A DNA stretch of 64,000 nucleotides from Pandoraea sp. ASV26 (GTDB taxonomy: Bacteria > Pseudomonadota > Gammaproteobacteria > Burkholderiales > Burkholderiaceae), in NCBI RefSeq assembly GCF_016428915.1, contig NZ_JAELTP010000017.1:1-64000 (forward strand), written 5' to 3'. Every line of letters begins with the position of its first letter. Position 1 is the stretch's first letter. The translations under genes and the position numbers were made by a program. This document shows, in pieces, positions 18,936-27,177 of the stretch. Under the pieces are notes generated by a model. The model was not told the origin of the DNA. It saw only the letters and a program-made list of their open reading frames with translations, and did not search any database.

Positions 18936-20325
18936 CAGCGGGACCCATCTGCAATCGAGTCTCAAGCAACGGCACATGAGCATGATCGCGCTGGGCGGCG
19001 TGATCGGTGCCGGCCTCTTCGTCGGCAGCGGCGTGGTCGTGCACGCGGCCGGTCCGGCAGCGGTGCTGTCGTTCCTCATCACCGGTGCGCTCGTGGTGCT
19101 CGTCATGCGCATGCTCGGCGAGATGGCGTGCGCGCTACCCGCGGTCGGGTCGTTCTACGAGTACGCCCGGCTCGCGTGGAACGACAAGCCGGTCGGCGGT
19201 GAGTTGGCCGGCTTTCTGACGGGCTGGATGTATTGGTACTTCTGGGTGATCGTGGTCGCCGTGGAGGCCGTGGCGGGCGCCAACCTGATTCAGTTCTGGC
19301 TGCCGGACATTCCCGCGTGGGCCATCAGCCTAGTACTGCTGGTCGTGCTCACGCTGACCAATCTGGTGTCGGTGGCGTCGTACGGCGAGTTCGAATTCTG
19401 GTTTGCGTCGATCAAGGTCGCGGCGATCGTCGTGTTCCTGTTCCTCGGCGCGCTCTTCGTATTCGGCCTGTGGCCGGGCGCGGTGGCGAGTACCGGCCAT
19501 CTGCTCTCGCACGGCGGCTTCATGCCCAACGGCATCGGCCCGGTGATGGCGGGCGCGGTCGCGGCCACCGGTTTCTATTTCGGTGCGGAGATCGTGACGA
19601 TTGCCGCTGCCGAAGCCGCAGAGCCGCAGCAAGCCGTGGCACGAGCGACCAACTCGGTCATCGGACGCGTGCTGTTCTTCTATATCGGCTCGATCCTGCT
19701 GGTGGTCATGCTCGTGCCCTGGAACTCGGCCGGCATGGCCACGCCGTACGTGAGCGCGCTGGAAGCCATGCGCATTCCGGCCGCCGCGCACATCATGAAC
19801 GCGGTCGTGCTCACCGCCGTGCTCTCGGCGTTGAACTCGGGCCTGTACGCCTCGTCACGCATGCTCTTCGCGCTCACGCGCCGGGGCGACGCGCCGCGCT
19901 CGCTCGCCAGGCTCAACTCGCGTGGCGTGCCGGTGCGTGCGATTCTCGTCGGCACACTGTTCGGCTATGTCGCCGTGGTGATGTCCTACGTCTCGCCCGA
20001 CACGGTGTTTGCCTTCCTCGTCAACTCATACGGCACGGTGGCCATCTTCGTGTACGTGCTGATCGCGTTCTCTCAACTGAAGTTGCGCAAGCGGCTGGAG
20101 CGTGAGGCACCGGGCAAGCTCAAGGTGCGGATGTGGGGCTTTCCGTACCTCACGTGGGTTGCGATCATCGGCATGCTGTCCATCGTCGGCGCAATGGCTT
20201 TCATTCCGGATCAGCGCACGCCGCTGGCATTGGGTGTCGTCAGCCTGACGGTGCTGCTCGTCGCGTTCACCGTGCGGTCGATCTGGCGCAAACTGCGCGC
20301 GCCTGATCCGGGCTTCGAGATCTGA
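18922..20325 (+). CDS. Amino acid permease, APC superfamily (GABA permease-like)
   Basis: 467 residues from ATG 18922, with GGGAGG upstream. Twelve membrane segments are expected. The N-terminal LKQRHMSMIALGGVIGAGLFVGSGVVVHAAGPAAVLSFLITG is the amino acid transporter family signature, and EYARLAWNDKPVGGELAGFLTGWMYWYFWVIVVAVEA matches the AroP/GabP type. It exchanges or imports an amino acid with protons; the substrate is unproven. In this position, directly after tauABC, it may serve taurine-related or gamma-amino compounds. A strong terminator follows. Confidence 0.88.
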   Translation: MANRDSGTHLQSSLKQRHMSMIALGGVIGAGLFVGSGVVVHAAGPAAVLSFLITGALVVLVMRMLGEMACALPAVGSFYEYARLAWNDKPVGGELAGFLTGWMYWYFWVIVVAVEAVAGANLIQFWLPDIPAWAISLVLLVVLTLTNLVSVASYGEFEFWFASIKVAAIVVFLFLGALFVFGLWPGAVASTGHLLSHGGFMPNGIGPVMAGAVAATGFYFGAEIVTIAAAEAAEPQQAVARATNSVIGRVLFFYIGSILLVVMLVPWNSAGMATPYVSALEAMRIPAAAHIMNAVVLTAVLSALNSGLYASSRMLFALTRRGDAPRSLARLNSRGVPVRAILVGTLFGYVAVVMSYVSPDTVFAFLVNSYGTVAIFVYVLIAFSQLKLRKRLEREAPGKLKVRMWGFPYLTWVAIIGMLSIVGAMAFIPDQRTPLALGVVSLTVLLVAFTVRSIWRKLRAPDPGFEI

Positions 20326-20344
20326 TCGCAGCGCGCAGGTCACG

Positions 20345-20378
20345 GCCGGCGGCAGAGACTCTGCCGCCGGCTTTTTTT
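20345..20378 (+). terminator. Rho-independent terminator after the permease
   Basis: A perfect 11-bp stem GCCGGCGGCAG (20345-20355) / CTGCCGCCGGC (20361-20371) with a 5-nt loop and seven T residues (20372-20378). This is the best terminator in the window and closes the tauABC-permease unit. Confidence 0.92.
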
Positions 20379-20440
20379 CGCCGCGCGATTTCACACCGCT
20401 AATGTGGCGTGGTTTGACTCAGGGGATGCGGCCGGTGGCC

Positions 20441-21418
20441 TCAGAGAACGGCGGACGCCAGCGCCTGCGTCAGCAAGCGCTGGTCGTCGTCGGAGAAGAT
20501 GCCGATCAGCACGATGACTGACGACGACGCGCGGAGATCCGGCCGACGCGTGAGCATCGAGCGACGCCCGACGACATGCAGCTCGCTCGTCTGACTCGCG
20601 CTCAGCGAGACGAATCCCTTCGCGCGCAGCAGTTTCTCGGGGAACAGGGTCAGGGCGGCTTTCAAGCGTGAACGGTCGAACACACCGCGGGTTTCAAAGT
20701 TGAAACTGCGCAAGCCGCGCGGCAGCGCACGCGATATCGCCCGCATCGGGCGCGGACTCAGCAGCCCGGGTAGGGTCATGGCGTCGTCGGGAAAGAGAAT
20801 GGCGGGCGGCACAACCCCGTCCTTCGCCGTCACAACGATCTGCGTCGCCCCCAGCGAGGCCAATCGACGTCTGACCGCATCCCGCTTTGCCTCATCCACA
20901 AGATCGGTCTTGGTCAGCACGAGCGCGCTGGCCGCCGCTATCTGACGTTTGACGATGTCCCCGACATAGCGGTCGTCCAGCACCGCATCGATGCCGTCGA
21001 CGTCGACAGCCACGACGATGCCGTGCAAGCGAAACGCCCGATCGAGCAAACCCACTTGCGCGATGCGCATCGGATCGGACACGCCACTCGCTTCGATGAC
21101 CAGCAAGTCGGGCCGGTCGGCGCGCTCGCCGAGCGCAATCAGTGTCTCCACCAGACGCCCGCCGATCGTGCAGCACACGCAACCGTTCTCGAGCCCGATG
21201 ACGTCGTCGCCGCGCTCACGAATGAGCGAAGCGTCGACGTTGATCGAGCCGAAATCGTTGACGAGCACCGTCACGCGCAACCCCTCGGCATTGCGCAACA
21301 GCGCGTTGACGAGCGTCGTCTTGCCCGCACCGAGATAGCCGCCAAGTACGACCATCGGGATCGGTGGCCTGACGGCCGCCGCAACCGCCTCCGGCGCGGT
21401 GCTGTGCGTCGCTTGCAT
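20441..21418 (-). CDS. CobW/COG0523-family GTP-binding metallochaperone
   Basis: 325 residues from ATG 21418. The P-loop GYLGAGKTTLVN is followed by the metal-binding GCVCCTIGG (CxCC motif), the ASGVSDP switch and the TKTDLVD guanine-binding motif, all defining the COG0523 family. A shorter C-terminal CobW domain follows. Members use GTP to hand metal (Zn, Co or Fe) to a client enzyme. Its start lies 5 bp after the stop of the amidohydrolase gene in the same operon, so the amidohydrolase is a plausible metal client (inference). Confidence 0.88.
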   Translation of the reverse strand: MQATHSTAPEAVAAAVRPPIPMVVLGGYLGAGKTTLVNALLRNAEGLRVTVLVNDFGSINVDASLIRERGDDVIGLENGCVCCTIGGRLVETLIALGERADRPDLLVIEASGVSDPMRIAQVGLLDRAFRLHGIVVAVDVDGIDAVLDDRYVGDIVKRQIAAASALVLTKTDLVDEAKRDAVRRRLASLGATQIVVTAKDGVVPPAILFPDDAMTLPGLLSPRPMRAISRALPRGLRSFNFETRGVFDRSRLKAALTLFPEKLLRAKGFVSLSASQTSELHVVGRRSMLTRRPDLRASSSVIVLIGIFSDDDQRLLTQALASAVL

Positions 21419-21423
21419 GGTCG

Positions 21424-23097
21424 TCACGTGGGCGCGCGGAAGATGTCGCCGCCCAGCACCGTGCCCCACACCGGCATCTGGCGCAGGTCGTCCACAGGCA
21501 CTTCGAACGGATCGGCATCGAGCACGGCGAAGTCGGCGTACTTGCCGACTTCGATGCTGCCGATCAGATGATCCATGCCCAGCGAAAACGCTGCGCCCAA
21601 CGTGATGGCGCGCAAGGCGTCCGCCACCGGCAAGCGCAACGACTCGCCCAGCACCCGGCCCGACGACGTCTCCCGCCTGGCCGCACACCATGCGGTGAAC
21701 AGCGGATTGAGCTGCGTAATGGGCGCGTCGGAATGCAGGGCGAACGGCAGGTCGATCTGACGGGCGATCTCTGCGGCGTCCATCCGGTTGGCGCGATCGG
21801 GGCCCATCGTGCGCTGATAGTGAGCGTCTCCCCAGTAGTAGACATGGTTCGCGAAGAAATTCACCACCATGCCCAGCCGCTTTGCGCGCGTGAGTTGCGC
21901 GACGTCGGCCATCTGGCAGTGCTGCAACGTGTGCCGATGATCGACACGCGGATGCAGCGCCAGCAACTTTTCGATGGCATCGAGCACGACTTCGGTGGCT
22001 TCGTCACCATTCGTGTGGATATGGAGTTGCAGGCCCGCCGTGTGAAACGGCATGAACGTCTCCACCAACTGCGACGGCGGAATCAGCCACAGGCCGTTGG
22101 GCTTGCCGTTGTAATACCCCGGCCAGCGCAGGCGCGCCGTGAAGCCCTGAATCGATCCATCGACGATGAATTTGACCGGCCCGTAATGCAGCTTGTCCGT
22201 GTTGCCTTCTCTCGCGTTGAGCACCCGCTGCGGCCCGCCCTCCGGGCAGCGCTGCGGGGCGAACGCGGGCACGATGCGAATCGGATACTTCGGGTCCCGT
22301 GTCGCTTCGAGCAGGTTCGCGTTGCCCGACGCCGTCAGATCGTTGACGAGATCGGTGGCCGTCGTCACCCCGGCAAGTTGCGCAACGCGTCCGAAGTTCC
22401 AGATCGCGCGAGGGCTCTCACACGCGGCAATCGACAAACCTTCGCCAATCACGCGATACACCGGGAACATCGCGGCGAACTCCTGCAATTCGCCGGTCGG
22501 CTCGCCGTCGTCTCCCATGACGACGCCTTCGATGTCGGTGTCCCCGTCGATGCCCGCCAGTTCGAGCATCGCGGTGTTCACGTTCATCAGATGCACACTC
22601 GCATGCAGGATGGCGATCGGGCGCGTGATCGACACGGCATCGATGTCGCTCGCAACGAGCGGCGTGCCTTCGAAGAAAATCGGATCGTAGCCCCAGGCAA
22701 GCAATGGCTTGTGATCGTCGGTCATGCGTTGCTGCGCGTCCTGCAAGCGATCCAGCACGGCGGCCGGCGTCTTCAGCCCTTCCCACAAATGCCCGTCCGG
22801 GCCGCGCCGGTCGTAATAGCCGACATAGACGGCGTCCCACATCGCGCCTTCCATCAGGTGGCAATGCCCCTCCACCAGACCGGGCATCAGCACCTTGTCG
22901 CGCAGTGTCTCGTCGGGGGTCGCATCGGTCCATCGACGCATGTCCTCCCGGCCGCCGACGGCGAGGATACGTCCATCGCATACGGCCACATGCGTTGCCA
23001 CCGGCTGCGCCGGGTTCATCGTGAGAATCTTGCGCGCGACGTACACGCGAATGTCGTCTCGGCTGGCTACGGTGTTGTCTCTGTCTCTGTCTGTCAT
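21424..23097 (-). CDS. Amidohydrolase family protein (YtcJ-like)
   Basis: 557 residues. The metal-site HxH is in LMPGLVEGHCHLMEG (His 78 and 80); further ligands appear in LHIHTNGDEA, HTLQHCQM and the catalytic Asp in LPFALHSDAP. The C-terminal GSIEVGKYADFAVLDADPF is the usual beta-sandwich end of the family. It hydrolyses amide or related bonds of an unknown substrate. Its ATG overlaps the TGA of the symporter gene (ATGA), so the symporter, this enzyme and the CobW protein are translationally linked. Confidence 0.9.
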   Translation of the reverse strand: MTDRDRDNTVASRDDIRVYVARKILTMNPAQPVATHVAVCDGRILAVGGREDMRRWTDATPDETLRDKVLMPGLVEGHCHLMEGAMWDAVYVGYYDRRGPDGHLWEGLKTPAAVLDRLQDAQQRMTDDHKPLLAWGYDPIFFEGTPLVASDIDAVSITRPIAILHASVHLMNVNTAMLELAGIDGDTDIEGVVMGDDGEPTGELQEFAAMFPVYRVIGEGLSIAACESPRAIWNFGRVAQLAGVTTATDLVNDLTASGNANLLEATRDPKYPIRIVPAFAPQRCPEGGPQRVLNAREGNTDKLHYGPVKFIVDGSIQGFTARLRWPGYYNGKPNGLWLIPPSQLVETFMPFHTAGLQLHIHTNGDEATEVVLDAIEKLLALHPRVDHRHTLQHCQMADVAQLTRAKRLGMVVNFFANHVYYWGDAHYQRTMGPDRANRMDAAEIARQIDLPFALHSDAPITQLNPLFTAWCAARRETSSGRVLGESLRLPVADALRAITLGAAFSLGMDHLIGSIEVGKYADFAVLDADPFEVPVDDLRQMPVWGTVLGGDIFRAPT

Positions 23098-24518
23098 CGC
23101 GACTTCTTATAGGGGGAAAGCGTGCCCACGCCCGTGTCCATCGAGTGCGCCCGATGGCCGCCGAGCAGCAGGTTGAGCACCGACATGACCACGACGTTGA
23201 CGACCAGGCAAATGAGCCCGAGGTTCACGCCGCCGAGGTCGGGGTTCTTGAAATACAGCACGAGCGCGAGCCCTTGCCCTGCGAGCACGCCGGCGGCCAC
23301 CGCCGAGGCCCGCACTCGCAGGCGGAAGACCACGGCGATCACGCCCGGCAAGAATTGCGTCACTCCGTAATACGCCATGTTGATGAGCGTGAGCATGAGG
23401 TTGGGCGTGAGCAGCGTCAACACGATGGAGCCCAGCAAATACAGCACGATGACGACCTTCGAGCTGGCCTTCTGACGATGCTCGGGCATGCCCGACAAAA
23501 TGTTGCGCGTGACGATGGGGCCGAGTGCCAGACAGATCCCGGCAAGCACCAGCAGACCGGACAATGCCGCGCCAGCCGCTACCAGACCGACCAGCCATGA
23601 TGGCAGCAACTGCGTCACAGCCGCGAAGAACGCTTCGTTCGGCGAGCCCAGCGTGATGTTCTGGCTGATCGCGTAGTACGACGCCAGCACGAGGAACGGA
23701 TACATCAGCATGTACAGCGGCATGGCGATCTGCGTGCGACGGATCGTGGCCGCGCTCTTCGCGGTGAAGAAGTTCTGCACGCCGAATGGCATCACGTACA
23801 TGCCGAGCGACTGGAACACGATGGTCGTCATGGCAAAGGTGAGTTGCGGCGTGCTCATCGCGTTGCTCACGTGCTGGCTCGCTGCCTGAAATACCGGCGT
23901 GACCCCCGCTTCCCACGCCACGGCCACGCCGGTGATGACGATCGCGGCGACCATCAGCACGTCCTTGAGCACCGCGATGTAGGCCGACGCGCGCACCCCG
24001 GCGATCGCGATGTAGACGAACGCCAGCGCCGCAGAGAACGAGATGAGCCACAGCGGCTGGAAATTCCACCCGAGCCCCTTGAGCGCCGCGACCAGCCCGG
24101 TGAACTGCAACTGGCCCCAGGGCAACAGGAAGACGATCGCCGTCACCGCGACCACCAGTTCGAGGAAGCGGTGGTTGAAGTGCCCCTTGAAAAGATCGGG
24201 CAGCGTAATGGCGTTGTAGCGTTTGCCGGCATCCCAGATTTTCGGACCGAGGAAATACCCGATGGGGTAAGCCAGCAGGATGTAACCGAGGAACCACACG
24301 CCATACGTCGGCCCCTTGGCATAAATGCCGCCGGGAAAACCGACCATCGTGCCGATGCTGTAGATCTCGCCGGCGGCGAGAAAGAACACGAGCCACGCGC
24401 CGAACTGCCGCGAAGCGACGAAGAAATCGTGCACGCTCTGCGGGCCGCGTCCACCGCGCGCTCGCAACGCGAGATAGACCGACAACAGGATGAAGCCGGT
24501 AAAAATGAGGGTTGCCAT
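23094..24518 (-). CDS. Sodium:solute symporter (SSS family)
   Basis: 474 residues from ATG 24518. About 13 membrane helices are expected. The SSS signature region is visible in FFVASRQFGAWLVFFLAAGEIYSIGTMVGFPGGIYAKG and in GVRASAYIAVLKDVLMV. It imports an organic acid or amino-compound with sodium. A small DUF3311 gene lies upstream, the standard companion of this transporter type, and the amidohydrolase overlaps downstream. Together they suggest uptake and hydrolysis of the same compound. Confidence 0.9.
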   Translation of the reverse strand: MATLIFTGFILLSVYLALRARGGRGPQSVHDFFVASRQFGAWLVFFLAAGEIYSIGTMVGFPGGIYAKGPTYGVWFLGYILLAYPIGYFLGPKIWDAGKRYNAITLPDLFKGHFNHRFLELVVAVTAIVFLLPWGQLQFTGLVAALKGLGWNFQPLWLISFSAALAFVYIAIAGVRASAYIAVLKDVLMVAAIVITGVAVAWEAGVTPVFQAASQHVSNAMSTPQLTFAMTTIVFQSLGMYVMPFGVQNFFTAKSAATIRRTQIAMPLYMLMYPFLVLASYYAISQNITLGSPNEAFFAAVTQLLPSWLVGLVAAGAALSGLLVLAGICLALGPIVTRNILSGMPEHRQKASSKVVIVLYLLGSIVLTLLTPNLMLTLINMAYYGVTQFLPGVIAVVFRLRVRASAVAAGVLAGQGLALVLYFKNPDLGGVNLGLICLVVNVVVMSVLNLLLGGHRAHSMDTGVGTLSPYKKSR

Positions 24519-24633
24519 CGACGCAATCTCCGAAAATTCAGTACTCAAGCGCGGTATCGCGCTCGCTGGGCATGACGGCGAAACGCACAGGCCGTGCGCC
24601 GTGAGCAACGCGCAGGGACCAGGCCTGCGAGCG

Positions 24634-24834
24634 TTACGCGGGTTCTTCGGCGGTGTGACGGTCGAACAGCGTCCAGCACAGCCACAGGCACACGGACGTG
24701 AGCACGAACCACAGGAAGATCCAACCGTAGATGAACGGCACGCCGAGCACATACCGTTCGACGGACGCCGCCCACGGCAGCAGTCCCACTACGCCGAGAT
24801 ACGGCAATCCGAGGCCAATCAGCAATCTGAGCAT
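24634..24834 (-). CDS. DUF3311 small membrane protein, symporter companion
   Basis: 66 residues with two hydrophobic helices (LLIGLGLPYLGVVGLLPW and GVPFIYGWIFLWFVLTSVCLWLCWTLFD). The P(F/Y)IYGWIFLWFV core matches DUF3311 proteins, which sit beside SSS symporters in many proteobacteria and are thought to be accessory subunits. It precedes the symporter by 115 bp in the same direction and is probably the first gene of that operon. Confidence 0.85.
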   Translation of the reverse strand: MLRLLIGLGLPYLGVVGLLPWAASVERYVLGVPFIYGWIFLWFVLTSVCLWLCWTLFDRHTAEEPA

Positions 24835-25134
24835 GTTCTGTCTCCGCTACGCGAGGCGTTGTTCGGTGCGCGTGCGCCGACGATCGCGGCGCATGCCTGA
24901 ACCTCGTCGTCGGATGACGACGCAAGGCCCGTTGTCTGGCCCAGTATCCACAGCCAAAATTCGCGCCGTTTAGAGCCACATGACAGAAAAGTGTGGTGCC
25001 AGCGATGCCTGTCCCATGCCGTGAAAATGCAGCAGCGGTGCCGCTTGTCGCTGGCACCATCACAAAGCGGCGGTGGTACTAATCCCGGGGAAATGTTCTT
25101 GGCAGTATTGGCTCATTTCCGTCAGGAGCCTAAC
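24835..25134. promoter_or_regulatory. Divergent control region between DUF3311 operon and tauY
   Basis: 300 bp without a gene. CTGGCCCAGTAT at 24936-24947 resembles CTGGACCAGTTG at the tauA operator (15578-15589), 9 of 12 identical, so TauR may act here too. An 11-bp perfect inverted repeat, GGTGCCAGCGA (24995-25005) and TCGCTGGCACC (25048-25058), lies nearer tauY. Confidence 0.45.
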
Positions 25135-26568
25135 GTGGGTACGATTGAATCCTTCGCGCTGGATCGTCGCTCCGAAGCTGCGCCATACGATCCGCTTTAC
25201 GATCCGCTGGTCTCGACCGGTCCCGGTCTGGGCATGGACTACGCACCAACCTATTGGGTCGCCACCGCCGGCGAGCCGCCCGAAGACGACGGCCCGCTGC
25301 CCGGCGACGCCGACGTCGACGTGGTCATCGTCGGTGCCGGTTTCACCGGACTTTCCACCGCCCTCTTCCTCGCTCGCGAGCATGGCATTCGCGCCACGGT
25401 GCTCGAAGCCAACCGCACCTGCTGGGGCTGCACCAGCCGCAACGGCGGTCAGGGACAGAACGCGAGCGGACGACTCTATCGCTCGCAATGGATCGCCCGC
25501 TGGGGCAAGGAAACCGCCCTGCGGCTCGATGCCGAAATCCGCGAAGGCTTCAACACCTTCAAGTCGCTCATCGCCGAAGTGCCCGAGTGCGATCCGCAAC
25601 CGGGCGGCCATCTCTACATCGCTCACCGCGAGCGCAAGATGGACTTCCTGCGCAACGAAGCCAGGGTCATGCGCGACGTGTTCGGTTACGACACCCGCAT
25701 CCTCTCGCGCGCCGAGGTCAGCGAGCAGTACGTCGACGATCAGGAAAGCTGCGGCGCCCTGCACGAGCCCGACGGCATCGGTGTGCATCCGCTCAAGCTT
25801 GCCTTCGGCTATCTGCGCATGGCGCGTGCGCTCGGCGCTCGCGTGCATCCGTCCACGCCGGTGCTCAGTGTCGAGACGATCAACGGCGTGCATCACGTGC
25901 GCACGCCGCGCGGGGTCGTGCGCGCCAAGGCGGTCGCCTTCGCCACCGGCGGCTACACGCGCAACGACGTGACCAAGGCGCTGCGCGCCAAGATCATGCC
26001 GATTCTGTCGAACTCGCTCGTCACGCGTGTGCTCACGCCCGACGAAATCGCGGCAACGAATTTCCGCACCCACGAGGTCATCACCGATACGCGCACGCTG
26101 CGCTACTACTACCGCCTGCTGCCGGATAACCGCGTACAGATCGGCAGCCGCAGCTCGATCACCGGCGCCGATGCGCAGAATCCGAAGCACATGGCGGTGC
26201 TCGTCGAAGGCCTGCATCGCAAGTTTCCGGCGCTCAAGGGCATTCGCATCGATTACTCGTGGTGGGGCTGGGTCGACGTGAGTCACGACATGATGCCGCG
26301 CGTCACGCAACCCGATCCGCGACAGAACCTCTTCTACGCCGTGGGCTACGGCGGCAACGGCGTGTCGTTCTCCGCTCACGCGGGACGCCGCCTCGCCCAA
26401 CGCATTGCCGGTCAGCGCGACCCGTCGTGGGATCTGCCGATCTACGACTCGGCACTGCAATACCCGAACGTGTTCGGCACCGTGCAGTGGCAGGGCTTCG
26501 CGCCGTTCCGCCGCATCGGCCAGCGCTTCCTCTATCAGCGGTATCACGCGCAAGACGAAGCGCGTTGA
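25135..26568 (+). CDS. tauY: Taurine dehydrogenase, large FAD subunit
   Basis: 477 residues from GTG 25135, chosen for its AGGAG 6 bases upstream; ATG 25093 in the same frame is possible. A DAO-type FAD domain is clear: DVVIVGAGFTGLSTALFLA (Rossmann), a CTSRNGGQGQNASG segment, and the C-terminal FYAVGYGGNGVSFSAHAGRRLA. Together with the next gene it forms TauXY, which oxidatively deaminates taurine to sulfoacetaldehyde and ammonia with electrons passed to cytochrome c (family knowledge). The tauABC genes and xsc on either side support this over a generic FAD oxidoreductase. Confidence 0.85.
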   Translation: MGTIESFALDRRSEAAPYDPLYDPLVSTGPGLGMDYAPTYWVATAGEPPEDDGPLPGDADVDVVIVGAGFTGLSTALFLAREHGIRATVLEANRTCWGCTSRNGGQGQNASGRLYRSQWIARWGKETALRLDAEIREGFNTFKSLIAEVPECDPQPGGHLYIAHRERKMDFLRNEARVMRDVFGYDTRILSRAEVSEQYVDDQESCGALHEPDGIGVHPLKLAFGYLRMARALGARVHPSTPVLSVETINGVHHVRTPRGVVRAKAVAFATGGYTRNDVTKALRAKIMPILSNSLVTRVLTPDEIAATNFRTHEVITDTRTLRYYYRLLPDNRVQIGSRSSITGADAQNPKHMAVLVEGLHRKFPALKGIRIDYSWWGWVDVSHDMMPRVTQPDPRQNLFYAVGYGGNGVSFSAHAGRRLAQRIAGQRDPSWDLPIYDSALQYPNVFGTVQWQGFAPFRRIGQRFLYQRYHAQDEAR

Positions 26569-26599
26569 TCCGTCTCCCTCTCCTTTTTTGGAATCTGTA

Positions 26600-26989
26600 A
26601 TGACGACTCAGAACCCATCCGCCGACATCCAGTTGCTCAAGACCTTCAACAACGCCTGGAATCGCCATGACATCGACGCCCTCATGGCGTGCATGACAGA
26701 CGCCTGCGTGTTTCATGCCGTGGCCGGCCCCGACATGTTGGGCCGCACGTTCGAAGGACGTGACGCCGTGCGCGCCGCGTTTCAGTCCGCGTGGGAGACC
26801 TTCCCCGATGCGTCGTGGACCGAGGGCGTGCACTTCGTCGCCGGCAATCGCGGCGTGTCCGAATCGACGTTTCGCGGCACGAAGGCAGACGGCAGCCGCG
26901 TCGAAGCACGCATGGTCGATGTCTTCACCCTGCGCGACGGCAAGATCGAAGTGAAGAACGCCTTCCGCAAAGACCGCCCGGCGCTCTGA
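26600..26989 (+). CDS. tauX: Taurine dehydrogenase, small subunit (SnoaL/NTF2-like)
   Basis: 129 residues, NTF2-like fold: LLKTFNNAWNRHDIDALMACMTDACVFHAVAG, then GRTFEGRDAVRAAFQSAWETFPDA, and FTLRDGKIEVKNAFRKDRPAL at the end. The name TauX rests on its place 31 bp after tauY and before xsc, and on TauX being a small SnoaL-like protein in taurine dehydrogenase operons. Its precise role in the complex is unclear. Confidence 0.8.
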   Translation: MTTQNPSADIQLLKTFNNAWNRHDIDALMACMTDACVFHAVAGPDMLGRTFEGRDAVRAAFQSAWETFPDASWTEGVHFVAGNRGVSESTFRGTKADGSRVEARMVDVFTLRDGKIEVKNAFRKDRPAL

Positions 26990-27059
26990 CCACCACTGCG
27001 CCCCCTATTCATCGCCTCGTGGTTCTCCGGCGTCGCCACGGTCATTTTCGTTTTTCAAT

Positions 27060-27078
27060 ACAAAACGTACCAAATAAT
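27060..27078. promoter_or_regulatory. Shared 19-bp motif upstream of xsc
   Basis: ACAAAACGTACCAAATAAT. It matches ACAAAATATACCAATTAAT at 35610-35628 (in front of the second IclR gene and GMC operon) at 16 of 19 positions. It sits about 100 bp upstream of xsc in an AT-rich promoter region. Confidence 0.55.
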
Positions 27079-27137
27079 AAAAATACCGATTGACCAGGGC
27101 AAACAGATCGCCTAGATTTCCACTAACGCAACGAAAT

Positions 27138-27154
27138 CGGAATTATTTGTTCCG
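27138..27154. promoter_or_regulatory. IclR-like inverted repeat upstream of xsc
   Basis: CGGAA-N7-TTCCG, 24 bp before the xsc start. The sequence AGAAACAATTCGTTCCG at 33719-33735, between the cobS-like gene and the first IclR gene, matches it at 12 of 17 positions. Confidence 0.4.
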
Positions 27155-27177
27155 TTTATTTTTCAATGGAGACACCC

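Noticed and set aside
21568-23112. 514-residue open frame opposite the amidohydrolase
   Set aside because: Antisense shadow with no recognisable motifs.
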